DNA of 16,524 bases, taken from positions 1 to 16,524 of the forward strand of contig DFFM01000032.1 in assembly GCA_002369515.1 (NCBI GenBank). Direction: 5' to 3'. This DNA comes from Prevotella sp. UBA3776 (GTDB lineage Bacteria > Bacteroidota > Bacteroidia > Bacteroidales > Bacteroidaceae). Below are positions 1 to 7,797 of the stretch, piece after piece (position 1 is the stretch's first letter; every line of letters starts with the position of its first letter). A program made the position numbers and the translations under genes. The notes beneath the pieces were generated by a model. It did not search any database, was not told the DNA's origin, and saw only the letters and a program-made list of their open reading frames with translations.

Positions 1-122
1 AAGCCCCCTTGTTTTTGTTGGTTTTCTTTGTTTTTGTTGGTTTTTAAAAGACGTAAAGCGTTATCATTCCCAGCGATTCACACGTAAACAAGACAATAGA
101 AAAACAAACTCGAAACTACAAA

Positions 123-210
123 TAATTATCTCCCGACAATACGAAATTATTGTCGGGAGATAATTTTTTATTTCCCGACGTTGCGATGAAATTCTCTAGA
201 TTTTTTTATT
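123..210 (-). repeat. hairpin plus copy of the TCTAGAGAATTTC intergenic repeat
   Basis: Positions 124-140 and 149-165 form a 17-bp perfect inverted repeat (core TCTCCCGACAAT / ATTGTCGGGAGA). A third arm, TCCCGAC at 173-179, could pair instead with GTCGGGA near 152-158, giving two mutually exclusive hairpins. Read on the minus strand, 210 down to 188 gives AATAAAAAAATCTAGAGAATTTC. Both halves of this occur in the tandem repeat at 10556-10724, although there they are about 35 bp apart, so this looks like a shortened member of the same family. The function is unknown; a terminator or a small non-autonomous mobile repeat is possible. Confidence 0.6.
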
Positions 211-324
211 CATCCTCATGAACCCGTTTCAGCTGATGCGAAAACAACCGGGAAAAACAAGGGAAAACGAAGAAAAACCATGGGCAGTGAGCCGCCAACA
301 GCCGATGGCGCGAGGACATCAAGA

Positions 325-363
325 AAGAGGGCGCCGCTCCCGCTTGGAGAGAGGCGCCCTCTT
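325..363 (-). terminator. probable terminator of the sus-like operon
   Basis: Arms at 325-335 and 353-363 are an 11-bp perfect inverted repeat (AAGAGGGCGCC / GGCGCCCTCTT), with a nested CTCC/GGAG pair at 337-340 and 346-349. It lies about 60 nt downstream of the stop codon of the last operon gene. On the minus strand the stem is followed by a short, interrupted T run (TTTCTT), so intrinsic termination is plausible but the U-tract is weak. Confidence 0.55.
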
Positions 364-421
364 GGCTTGTGGGTAGTGATTCCCGATGCTTGTGGGCGGT
401 GTGGCCGCCCGCGCATGGCGG

Positions 422-1966
422 TTATTGTGCCAAGATGAGCATCGAGTTGGTGATGTCGTTCAGATAGACAGCGTAGGTGCCTGCGGGTACCCAGATGTTG
501 CCGCCGCCGTTGGTGCCAATCTTGTTGAAGCTCTCTGACACGTCCCAGTCCTTGTCGTTGCCATAGCCCCAGTTGACGCCCCAGTCGTGGTTGGCGCGGA
601 ACTTCAGCTGTCCGTCGGTTTCCTGGGTGAAGACGGCGTACCAGTTGTGCGGAGTGACCTGCGTAAGTTCGAAGTCGCCGCCCCATCCATTGAACTCGCC
701 GATGAGCGAGATGTTCTGATATTCGGTGGGGTTCTGGTTGTCGAGCTTGGTCCAGGTATAGGTCATGGTGTTCATGTCGATGGTGAAGGTGTAGAACTCA
801 GCCGAGGGTGCCGAAATGGCCTGTGCCCCGCTGTTGATGAGTGCGCCAGAGGGCGAGTTGTCGCCATCCACTACGCATCCCCAAGCAGCGTCCCAGTTGC
901 CGAAGCTGTTTGCATCCCAGACTTTGAGGTCCCATGCTCCGGTCCACTTGGTGGTGTAAGAGAGCACGTTCTTCTGCTCTTCTGGAGTAAACAGGCAGGT
1001 CTTCTGGCTGTCGCTCCATCCCTGTAGTCCACCCACTACATAATAAGCGTCAGCAACGCTGATGGGATCGATCTTGTAGCTGTATTCCATCATGTTGAGG
1101 GTGATGCGGATCTTCTGTGCACCTAATACGTGGAACGAGTGGTCGCCGCCGAGGTTGTAGCGGAAGTCCATGTTTCCTTCCATGTCCTCGCTTGCACCCT
1201 TCGTACCGAAGAGCTTGGTCCAGTCGCCAGAAGCAACTGCGTCGAGGGCAGCATCGTCGCCGATAGCGAACCAGCAGTCGTCGCCACCAGTATCAACGAC
1301 GATGGAGAAGATAGGATCTTCATACACATCCTTGTTGCTGTGGCTGAACTTCTGGGTGCGTGCGCCGTCGGCACTCCAGCCGCCGGCTGCGCCTATAACA
1401 TAGTATGCAGGCGAAATCTGAACCTTGAACAGCGGACTGAAAGTAACTGAACGGGCTGCAAATTTGCTCTCTTTGGGATTTCCGACGATAGCCACCGAGG
1501 TGCCATCGGTTACGGTGTAGAGCAGTGCGCGCATGTAGAGAGTGGTGGAAGCCGGATTGCGGGTTACTTCGTTGAAATATTTGTCCTGCAAAACAGTAGG
1601 ATCCACGGTGATTTCGTTTCTCTCATTAATATTGCCCTCAAGGGTGATGACCTCTCCAAAATCAGGATCTGTAGAGAACTCTACTTCTGCCTTCAGTGTT
1701 GTGTTGGCAGGCATAGCCCCCTCCTTCACACTAATGGTACCAACAGGAATAGGAGTTGAGGTTCCAGCCTCTTCGTCGATAAAGTCAGCGAGATTGATAG
1801 CAGTTGCCGAACTGGCAGCAACAGTCACGTCGCTTGCCTGGAGCGGGCTCTCAGGTGCATTGGTCTGGGGCTCGAATATGGTTTCGAAGTCTTGGTTACA
1901 AGACACGAGGCCCATAGCGAGAAGAGCTATTGAAAATAAACCTATTTTTTTCATCTTATTATTCAT
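422..1966 (-). CDS. SusE/SusF-like surface glucan-binding lipoprotein, three C-terminal modules
   Basis: This is a 514-residue lipoprotein, probably at the outer face of the outer membrane, where SusE and SusF bind starch. A hydrophobic signal ends in a lipobox, LVSC, with the acylated Cys at residue 23. Residues of about 30-185 form an Ig-like N-terminal region of SusE type. Three related C-terminal modules follow at about 187-300, 307-407 and 418-513. The first two open with YYVIGAAGGWS and YYVVGGLQGWS, and the third with ISLIGEFNGWGG. Many aromatic residues in these modules fit starch-binding platforms. The length is close to that of B. thetaiotaomicron SusF. It is the last gene of the operon, 32 nt after the shorter lipoprotein gene. 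The start is ATG at 1966; an in-frame ATG four codons later (residue 5) is equally usable. Whether it is a SusE or SusF orthologue cannot be settled by eye. Confidence 0.85.
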   Translation of the reverse strand: MNNKMKKIGLFSIALLAMGLVSCNQDFETIFEPQTNAPESPLQASDVTVAASSATAINLADFIDEEAGTSTPIPVGTISVKEGAMPANTTLKAEVEFSTDPDFGEVITLEGNINERNEITVDPTVLQDKYFNEVTRNPASTTLYMRALLYTVTDGTSVAIVGNPKESKFAARSVTFSPLFKVQISPAYYVIGAAGGWSADGARTQKFSHSNKDVYEDPIFSIVVDTGGDDCWFAIGDDAALDAVASGDWTKLFGTKGASEDMEGNMDFRYNLGGDHSFHVLGAQKIRITLNMMEYSYKIDPISVADAYYVVGGLQGWSDSQKTCLFTPEEQKNVLSYTTKWTGAWDLKVWDANSFGNWDAAWGCVVDGDNSPSGALINSGAQAISAPSAEFYTFTIDMNTMTYTWTKLDNQNPTEYQNISLIGEFNGWGGDFELTQVTPHNWYAVFTQETDGQLKFRANHDWGVNWGYGNDKDWDVSESFNKIGTNGGGNIWVPAGTYAVYLNDITNSMLILAQ

Positions 1967-1998
1967 TTGATTAAACAGTCTTTATAATGCTGACGAAA

Positions 1999-2886
1999 TT
2001 ATTGGAGCACGAACTTAACAGTATTCTTGTTCATATCGACCGTAATGTCAAGGTCGCCACCAGGGAATCCGTTGAACTGATAAGAGCCCTTACCCTTAGT
2101 GCCTGTGCCACTGAACGCACCATCGGTGAATTCGAATGCTGTAGCTACGTCGTCAACCTGGAATCCGTAAGAGTCGCCGCCGTCCCAGCCGGTAAGCTTG
2201 CTGTAGAAACGGAAGGTCAGGTCGCCCTCCGGCATGGTGACAACGCCATGGAAGACATTGCTGCCGATTTCGGTTTCCATGATGTACCAGTTGCCGTCAA
2301 GGAGCGTTTGCTTGTTGCCTGGCGATGGCTCTGGCCAGCCGCAGCAAGAACCGATGATCCACAGGGTAGCCTTGGTCGGAACGTTGCAATAGGCTGCCAT
2401 TTTGTTGAAGTAAACAGTATTCGAAGTAATGCTTGTGCCTTCAACCTCCTTTGAGGTTGTGGTCTGGATGTTGGCAATTACTCGCATGGCAACCTTGCGG
2501 AAGCCCATATCTACATACTCTTCCTCTGTTTTGAAACCATCGAGTTTGCAGAGAGCCAAAGCAATCTCCTCGCCGCTGATGTTTGCACTGCACGTAGTGA
2601 AACCTGTTCCTAGGGTTTCCCATGTATTTTCATCCAAACTAACCTGAACCTTGTAGTTGACTACAGTGTTCACCCCATAGTTGGGCTGATTCCAGGTAAG
2701 TTTAACTGTGTTCTCTTTCGACAACTGAATATACTGACCAGCTACCGGCGAGGCATTCACCACAAACTCATTAGCGGTGTTATTCGGACCGAGTATGGGA
2801 TTGTCATCGCGATCGCTATCACATGCAGTGAACAATATGCCGAAAACTGCGAACAGCACACTACTTAAAATATATTTTGCTTTCAT
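1999..2886 (-). CDS. short SusE-like surface lipoprotein
   Basis: This is a 295-residue lipoprotein that probably binds glucan next to SusC/SusD. The signal peptide ends in FTAC with Cys22. The residues just after it (DSDRDD) are acidic, as in signals that send Bacteroidetes lipoproteins to the cell surface. An N-terminal SusE-type Ig-like region (about 35-165) carries the LTWNQP and VNYKVQVSLD stretches. A single C-terminal module starts at TLWIIGSCCGW, so it has one binding module where the B. thetaiotaomicron SusE is longer (about 387 residues). I chose ATG at 2886. The frame is open three codons further to a TTG at 2895, but that lies inside the TTGATAATT repeat of the intergenic gap and gives a less typical signal peptide. 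It lies 33 nt from the susD-like stop and 32 nt before the next gene, so the genes are co-transcribed. Confidence 0.8.
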   Translation of the reverse strand: MKAKYILSSVLFAVFGILFTACDSDRDDNPILGPNNTANEFVVNASPVAGQYIQLSKENTVKLTWNQPNYGVNTVVNYKVQVSLDENTWETLGTGFTTCSANISGEEIALALCKLDGFKTEEEYVDMGFRKVAMRVIANIQTTTSKEVEGTSITSNTVYFNKMAAYCNVPTKATLWIIGSCCGWPEPSPGNKQTLLDGNWYIMETEIGSNVFHGVVTMPEGDLTFRFYSKLTGWDGGDSYGFQVDDVATAFEFTDGAFSGTGTKGKGSYQFNGFPGGDLDITVDMNKNTVKFVLQ

Positions 2887-2919
2887 AATTATCAATTTTC
2901 AATTATCAATGTTCAATAA
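2887..2919. repeat. ATTGATAATTGAA-type simple repeat between susD-like and susE-like genes
   Basis: The whole 33-nt gap is built of TTGATAATT/TTGAA units read on the minus strand. Short repeats of this kind are frequent between Bacteroidales genes. No ribosome binding site is visible in it. Confidence 0.5.
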
Positions 2920-4488
2920 TTAATAGCCAGGATTCTGCTGCAGGTTCGGGTTTGAAATAACATCGCTCGAAGCCAGCGGGAACAGATTGTACTTGCTATC
3001 CACAGCATGAGGTGTGCCTACATTGCTGTTCATACCCTTATGAGACCAGAGGTAATCGCCAGTGGTGAGGAGACCAAAGCGAACCAAGTCGCTACGACGA
3101 TGGCACTCCCAAGCCAGCTCGCGTGCACGCTCGTTGATGATGTCGTTCTTGGTCGGGTTGGATTTTTCGCCAACACCTGCACGATTACGAATCGCGTTGA
3201 ACTTGGCAATACCGTCGCAGCTTACACCGCCCACAACCTGGCACTCAGCCAGCATCAGATAAACATCACCCAGACGGAACACGGGGAAGTCGGTGTCGGG
3301 GAATGAGTTTGCGTCGGGCAGAATGCTGCCGTCGGCCTTCAGGTTGGTGAATTTGGTGAATGCATAGCCACTGAAGAAGTCGCTAATATCTATAATATCC
3401 TTCGACTGTCCATCGGTGAAGAAGGTTGCACGCTGGTCGCCATCCTCAAACTTGTCAACAAACTGCGGAGTTACGCGAATACCACCCCAGCCATTGCCGC
3501 CGAGTCCGTAGTCAGCGAATGCCATGTTACCACCCACTTGTGCATTGATGATATAGGTTGTGCCACCGTATGCTTGGGTGTTGATGTGATCCTGATATAC
3601 ACTGAAGATAATCTCGTGACCTACGCCCAGATACTGGTCGTTATCAGCGCAGAACAGTTTCCAGTAGTCGTTGGCGCTCTCCAGCTTGTAACCCAGGTCG
3701 ATAATCTTCTGGCAGTACTCGGCACACTTCTGATAGTTGGCAGTACCTGTGTAAACCTGAGCGTTCAGATAGAGCTTGGCCAGAATCATGTAAACCATGC
3801 CCTTACCAGCACGATATTTTTCAGGATTAGCTGGCAGTTTTTCTGCGGTGTCTTCCATGTCCTGCACCAGCCAGTTAAACAGTTCTGCACGGTTCATTTG
3901 CACAGGGGTAGCACCACCCACCTCAGAGGTCTCGTCGGTGAAAGGTACGTTACCGAACAGGTCGATAGCGTGCAGATAGCTCAGACCGCGGATGGCGCGG
4001 GCTTCAGCGCGATACTGCTGCATGGTTGCATCGCTAGCATTAGAAGCATTGTCAATCTGGCGGATAACCTCGTTGCAGATAGAAATCTGATAGAATACGC
4101 GGCTGTAAGCTGCGCTTACAAATACGTCGCTCGAAGTCCACTGCAGTCCGTGAAGGTCTTTCAGCGTTTGGTCGTTCCAGCCGATGACTGCCTCGTCAGT
4201 AGGCAGCTCCTGCATGTTGAAGAGGGCGCGCAGATACTGGCCGAAGCCACCATCGATACCCTGAATGTCAGGACTTCCGCTGTCACCGTCAGGCGAGCTT
4301 ACAGAAAGACCTGAGTAGCATTTTGCCAGCATCTGGTTGTATGCCTCTGTGCCTGTCAGCACATTCTCCGGAGTATCCAGGTTGGGGTCGATAGGCGTAA
4401 CGTCCAAATCTCCCACACACGCTGTCAGCGACACGGCGGTAGCAAAGGCAAAGCTGTAAAATCCGATTTTCTTTATGTTGAATTTCAT
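2920..4488 (-). CDS. susD: SusD-like starch-binding outer membrane lipoprotein
   Basis: This 522-residue protein is the surface lid that binds glucan and forms a complex with the SusC-like barrel. The signal peptide ends in LTAC with Cys24. The TPR-like core carries the family pattern ARAIRGLSYLHAIDLFGNVPF (about 165-185), and the protein ends in NLQQNPGY, a typical SusD/RagB C terminus. Its length is near that of B. thetaiotaomicron SusD (551). It begins 19 nt after the susC-like stop codon. It has a rare strong Shine-Dalgarno sequence for this phylum (GGAGG at 4501-4497, 8 nt from ATG), which supports the start at 4488. The symbol is used for the family; starch as the substrate is inferred from the SusE/F partners and the glucanotransferase. 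Confidence 0.92.
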   Translation of the reverse strand: MKFNIKKIGFYSFAFATAVSLTACVGDLDVTPIDPNLDTPENVLTGTEAYNQMLAKCYSGLSVSSPDGDSGSPDIQGIDGGFGQYLRALFNMQELPTDEAVIGWNDQTLKDLHGLQWTSSDVFVSAAYSRVFYQISICNEVIRQIDNASNASDATMQQYRAEARAIRGLSYLHAIDLFGNVPFTDETSEVGGATPVQMNRAELFNWLVQDMEDTAEKLPANPEKYRAGKGMVYMILAKLYLNAQVYTGTANYQKCAEYCQKIIDLGYKLESANDYWKLFCADNDQYLGVGHEIIFSVYQDHINTQAYGGTTYIINAQVGGNMAFADYGLGGNGWGGIRVTPQFVDKFEDGDQRATFFTDGQSKDIIDISDFFSGYAFTKFTNLKADGSILPDANSFPDTDFPVFRLGDVYLMLAECQVVGGVSCDGIAKFNAIRNRAGVGEKSNPTKNDIINERARELAWECHRRSDLVRFGLLTTGDYLWSHKGMNSNVGTPHAVDSKYNLFPLASSDVISNPNLQQNPGY

Positions 4489-4496
4489 GTTCTTAT

Positions 4497-4501
4497 CCTC
4501 C
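4497..4501 (-). promoter_or_regulatory. Shine-Dalgarno site of the susD-like gene
   Basis: GGAGG is followed 8 nt later by the ATG at 4488. The other genes of the window lack such a site, so the susD-like gene may be translated at a high level compared with its neighbours (inference). Confidence 0.7.
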
Positions 4502-4507
4502 TATTAA

Positions 4508-7462
4508 TTAAAAGTTAAAGCTTGCACCTAAGATGAAGTTGCGTGAGCGAGGATACATGTTGTTGTCAATACCGCTGCCAACCTCAGGATCCACACCCTT
4601 GTAATTGGTGATGGTGAAGATGTTCTGAGCGGTGAGGCTTACACGTACCCAGTCGGCAATGTTGTATGCCAGTGTCACTTTGTCGAGTTTCAGGAATGAA
4701 GCGTTCTGAACATAGTAGTCGCTCTTGTACTGAGCCTGAGCGAAGTCGCTGTAAGGTGCTGTTGTCACACGGTTGGCGATGAAGTTGTTGGTCCACATGT
4801 CAGCCTTCATTTCAGTGTTCGAAGCCACGTTGTTATATACATAGTTGCCCAGGCTTGAACGGAGTGATGCAGAGAGCGTCCATTTCTTGTAGCTCAGCTC
4901 GGTGTTGAATCCGATATTTACGTCAGCATCTGGCTTGTAATAAACGTAACGGTCATCGTCGGTAATCTGTCCGTCGTGGTTGCGGTCCACATAGACACCC
5001 TCCAACGGCTTGCCTGCCTCGTCGTAAACCTGCTGGTAAACGAAGAACGAACTGACGGGGTTGCCCACCTTGTGAATCTGGATATTGTTACCCACACCAC
5101 CTGAGATTCCACCAGTCTCAACACCGAGATAACTGGGATCGTCGCTGGCAGTCAGGCGAGTAATCTTATTCTTGTTATAGGCAATGTTGAAGCCGATTTC
5201 CCAACGCAGGTCTTTATTCTCGATGGGAACAATGTTTAATGCACCCTCGATACCCTTGTTCTCCATATCGCCGACATTCATCAGCAAATAGTTGGTCAGG
5301 TTGGTACCCGAGGCAACAGGAACAGTGTTCAGCAGGTCCTTGGTCTTACGCTGATAGACATCGATGCTACCATTGATGCGATTGCGAGCGAAACCGAAGT
5401 CCAAACCGATGTTGTAGGTCGTTGTAGATTCCCACTTAATTTGGGCTGCATAACCCTTCGGGGTAATTGGGGTTATCACCTGGTTGCCAAACATATAGAG
5501 CGAACCAGCTTGGTTGGTGTGATAAGTAGGAATTGAAGGATAGTCACCCTGGCCAATGTTCTGCTGACCAGTGATACCATAACCCAGACGGAGCTTCAGG
5601 TTAGACAGCCAGTCGGCGTCCTTCAGGAAAGGCTCCTCGCTGATACGCCATGCCAAAGCTGCTGATGGGAACAGGCCCCACTTGTTGTTCTGGAAACGCG
5701 ACGTACCGTCGTCACGCAGTGTGAAGGTGAAGAGGTAGCGGTCCAGAAGCGAGTAGTTCAAACGGCCATAGAATGAAACCAGGTAGCTTTCAGTCTTGAA
5801 GAGAGGTGTGGTCGGGAATTCAAGTCCGCTGCCGTCATTGGCAATCTTTTGGTCGGTTGTCTTGTTGTAGAAGTGCTGCCAGCTGTAACCAGCAAGAATG
5901 TCGAAGCGGCTGCTGATTTCCTTCAGTTCCTTGGCATATGCCAGATAGAACTCCAATGTCTGGTCGCGACGCAGCTGTGTGTATTTCTCCCACAAGCCCG
6001 TACCATTCTCAAGCTTGTTGTGATATGAAATCTCACTTCCCTGCTGTGTAACATTCCAACCAGATGTGGTAGAAAAATCAAGACCCAGGTTTAAGTTGGC
6101 GCGAAGACCATCGAGGAACTTGAACTTATAGTCAAACTGAGCGTTACCAACGAAACGGCGTATGTAGCTGTCTTTGTTTTGCTCGTACAGCTGAGCTACT
6201 GGGTTCAGGGTTGACATGGTGTTAGGAGCACCATTACTCTCCCAACGGAAGTACTTGCCCTCACTGGCAAATACAGGCTTCAGTGGGTTATACTGCACGG
6301 CAGCGCCAATGGCACCCTCGTCTGCGAATGCATTGTGTGTGAACACACCCTTACCGTTCAGATTGATAGTCAGACGATCGTTCAACAGGGTAGGAGTCAG
6401 GTTGATACCTACTGTTCCGCGCTGCATGGCTGAAGTCTTCAGGTTACCATCGTTGTTCAGGAAACCGGCACTTACACGATAAGGCATCTTGAAGCCTGAG
6501 TTCTTGGCAACATAGCCACCAGTAACGCTGGCGTTAATTTCCTCTGCAAATGCAGTCTTGTAGATTTCGTCCTGCCATTTGGTGTTGGCATTGCCAAGAG
6601 CGGCCATAGCGTCGGCATTGTCACCGTAATTGGCAGTAAAGAAATCGCGGAAAGCATCTGCACCCAGCACGTCCACTTTCTTGGCCACGGTCTTGAAAGT
6701 ACCACTCATATCAATATTGATGCGTGGCTTTGCACCAGCCTTACCTTTCTTGGTGGTAATCAGGATAACGCCGTTAGATGCACGGCTACCATAGATGGCG
6801 GTAGCAGAGGCATCTTTCAAAATAGAGAAACTCTCAATGTCGTTGGGGTTGATTGTGTTCAGCACGTCACCACCCGAGATGCCTGTCGAGCTGATAGGCA
6901 GACCGTCGATAACAATCAGTGGGTCGTTAGAGGCAGAAAGCGACGAACCTCCACGGATACGGATCTTTGCACCGGCTCCGGGAGCACCGCCATCGGTAGT
7001 AATCTGCACACCAGGCGTTTTACCCTGCAGCAGATCAGCTGGTGATGTTGCCAAACCCTTGTTCAGCTGGTCGGCTTCAACCGACATCACCGAACCTGTT
7101 GCATCGCTCTTGCGAACGGTACCATAACCGATGACCACAACGTCCTGCAGGACGGTCTGGTCTTCTTGTAGAGTAACTGTAACATTCGGCGCAGCGCTCA
7201 CTGTGGCGGTTTGGTAACCGACATAAGAAATGGTGATTTCTGCACCCTGATTAGCTTTCAGTGAGAAATTACCGTCAAAGTCGGTTACGGTGGCAATCTG
7301 TGTGCCCGAAACGCGTACTGTTGCGCCGATAATTCCTTCGCCGGTAGCATCCTTCACATGGCCGTTGACAGTGATTTGCTGTGCAAAGGCGCTGACAGAT
7401 AGGAACAGCCCGAAGAAAAGGGCCAGCATCCTAACAGGGAATTTGAATTTTACCTGCTTCAT
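4508..7462 (-). CDS. susC: SusC-like TonB-dependent outer membrane oligosaccharide transporter
   Basis: This 984-residue transporter should move maltooligosaccharides across the outer membrane using TonB energy. A signal peptide (about 1-27, ending AFA) is followed by a carboxypeptidase-D-regulatory-like domain (about 29-105, with GATVRVSGT and DGNFSLKA). Next come the SusC signature around VVVIGYGTVRKSDATGSV, the plug (LLQGKTPGVQ, KIRIRGGSS, LIVIDGLPI, ATAIYGSRASNGVILITT) and the beta-barrel ending in the aromatic FNF. Its length is normal for SusC (about 1000). It is the first gene of the four-gene operon. Its upstream region holds a promoter with a far-upstream LacI-type operator and a leader of about 160 nt. 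No ECF sigma/anti-sigma pair or SusR-type gene is adjacent, and the N terminus lacks an extra signalling domain of the FecA type. Confidence 0.95.
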   Translation of the reverse strand: MKQVKFKFPVRMLALFFGLFLSVSAFAQQITVNGHVKDATGEGIIGATVRVSGTQIATVTDFDGNFSLKANQGAEITISYVGYQTATVSAAPNVTVTLQEDQTVLQDVVVIGYGTVRKSDATGSVMSVEADQLNKGLATSPADLLQGKTPGVQITTDGGAPGAGAKIRIRGGSSLSASNDPLIVIDGLPISSTGISGGDVLNTINPNDIESFSILKDASATAIYGSRASNGVILITTKKGKAGAKPRINIDMSGTFKTVAKKVDVLGADAFRDFFTANYGDNADAMAALGNANTKWQDEIYKTAFAEEINASVTGGYVAKNSGFKMPYRVSAGFLNNDGNLKTSAMQRGTVGINLTPTLLNDRLTINLNGKGVFTHNAFADEGAIGAAVQYNPLKPVFASEGKYFRWESNGAPNTMSTLNPVAQLYEQNKDSYIRRFVGNAQFDYKFKFLDGLRANLNLGLDFSTTSGWNVTQQGSEISYHNKLENGTGLWEKYTQLRRDQTLEFYLAYAKELKEISSRFDILAGYSWQHFYNKTTDQKIANDGSGLEFPTTPLFKTESYLVSFYGRLNYSLLDRYLFTFTLRDDGTSRFQNNKWGLFPSAALAWRISEEPFLKDADWLSNLKLRLGYGITGQQNIGQGDYPSIPTYHTNQAGSLYMFGNQVITPITPKGYAAQIKWESTTTYNIGLDFGFARNRINGSIDVYQRKTKDLLNTVPVASGTNLTNYLLMNVGDMENKGIEGALNIVPIENKDLRWEIGFNIAYNKNKITRLTASDDPSYLGVETGGISGGVGNNIQIHKVGNPVSSFFVYQQVYDEAGKPLEGVYVDRNHDGQITDDDRYVYYKPDADVNIGFNTELSYKKWTLSASLRSSLGNYVYNNVASNTEMKADMWTNNFIANRVTTAPYSDFAQAQYKSDYYVQNASFLKLDKVTLAYNIADWVRVSLTAQNIFTITNYKGVDPEVGSGIDNNMYPRSRNFILGASFNF

Positions 7463-7627
7463 CGTTTTGCTTTTTTAAGTTAGTGATATTTTTTGGTATA
7501 TTGTTTATGCTCCTGCTTGAAAAGAGGGCTTCTTTGTCGCTACTGCTTAACGGGTCACGTCGCTTCTTGTTTGCCTTGCACTTGAGGTTAATAGACGCAT
7601 GATGAGCGTAGGTCGTGTTTTCTGCTG

Positions 7628-7658
7628 CAAATTTAATTTCTTTATGAATATGTTGTTC
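7628..7658 (-). promoter_or_regulatory. promoter of the susC-like operon
   Basis: On the minus strand, TAAATTTG (7635-7628) is a perfect TAnnTTTG -7 element of the Bacteroidetes primary sigma factor. GAACAAC (7658-7652) lies 16 nt upstream, at the place of the usual -33 TTTG. The same two elements at the same spacing occur before the lacI-type and glucanotransferase genes. The -7 element is followed by CAGCAGAAAACAC, which resembles CAGCAAAAATACT after the glucanotransferase -7. Confidence 0.75.
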
Positions 7659-7691
7659 TTTTTTACCTATAAAAAACAATAAATAGGGTGC

Positions 7692-7703
7692 GCAATCGTT
7701 TGC
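7692..7703. promoter_or_regulatory. LacI-family operator shared by two divergent promoters
   Basis: GCAATCGTTTGC fits the classical GCAAnCGnTTGC operator of PurR/CcpA-like LacI-family proteins, with dyad symmetry and a central CG. Its centre (7697.5) is 62.5 bp from the upstream edge of the -7 element of both the susC-like (7635) and lacI-type (7760) promoters. Confidence 0.8.
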
Positions 7704-7736
7704 ATACCAAATAGACTAAATAAAGTCAATGTACGC

Positions 7737-7767
7737 GAACAACTTGCTGCATTTTGTACTATTTTTG
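7737..7767 (+). promoter_or_regulatory. promoter of the lacI-type gene
   Basis: GAACAAC (7737-7743) is followed after 16 nt by TATTTTTG (7760-7767), a perfect TAnnTTTG. Its position shows that translation starts at the ATG at 7798 rather than at the in-frame ATG at 7729, which lies upstream of the promoter. The shared operator 33 nt upstream of GAACAAC indicates autoregulation. Confidence 0.75.
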
Positions 7768-7797
7768 CATTCAGATTCAAAACCAACACCCGCAACC

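Larger units (their letters stand above)
1..421. other. gene-free region left of the sus operon
   Basis: No convincing coding region is visible here. The stretch begins with two copies of a T/G-rich unit (GTTTTTGTTGGTTTT, about 9-45, period 19). It continues with a strong A/T hairpin near 124-165, a TCTAGA-containing repeat near 172-210, a purine-rich block with GGGAAAAACAAGGG (about 249-270), and a GC-rich hairpin at 325-363 that probably ends the operon on the minus strand. A further GC hairpin (GGGCGG at 394-399, CCGCCC at 405-410) lies next to the stop codon of that operon. An open frame on the minus strand at 216-686 mostly overlaps the lipoprotein gene in another frame and looks spurious. 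Confidence 0.7.
7463..7797. promoter_or_regulatory. divergent control region between the susC-like and lacI-type genes
   Basis: This 335-nt region contains two divergent promoters around one central palindromic operator, plus a susC-like leader of about 160 nt (7463-7620). The leader holds a possible 17-codon open frame on the minus strand (7600-7547) with no sign of being translated. I see no obvious terminator or riboswitch fold in it. Confidence 0.75.

Noticed and set aside
394..410. GC hairpin GGGCGG/CCGCCC as the operon terminator
   Set aside because: The stem is only six pairs and no T run follows on the minus strand; the hairpin at 325-363 is the better candidate.
2887..2895. TTG start three codons upstream for the SusE-like protein
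   Set aside because: It falls inside the TTGATAATT repeat of the gap; the ATG at 2886 gives a standard lipoprotein signal.
3538..4314. Plus-strand open frame of 258 codons opposite the SusD-like gene
   Set aside because: No ribosome site or domain; it is the mirror frame of a well-supported SusD family gene.
7729..7797. Earlier in-frame ATG for the LacI-type regulator
   Set aside because: It lies upstream of the TATTTTTG promoter element, and the extra 23 residues are not part of the LacI fold.
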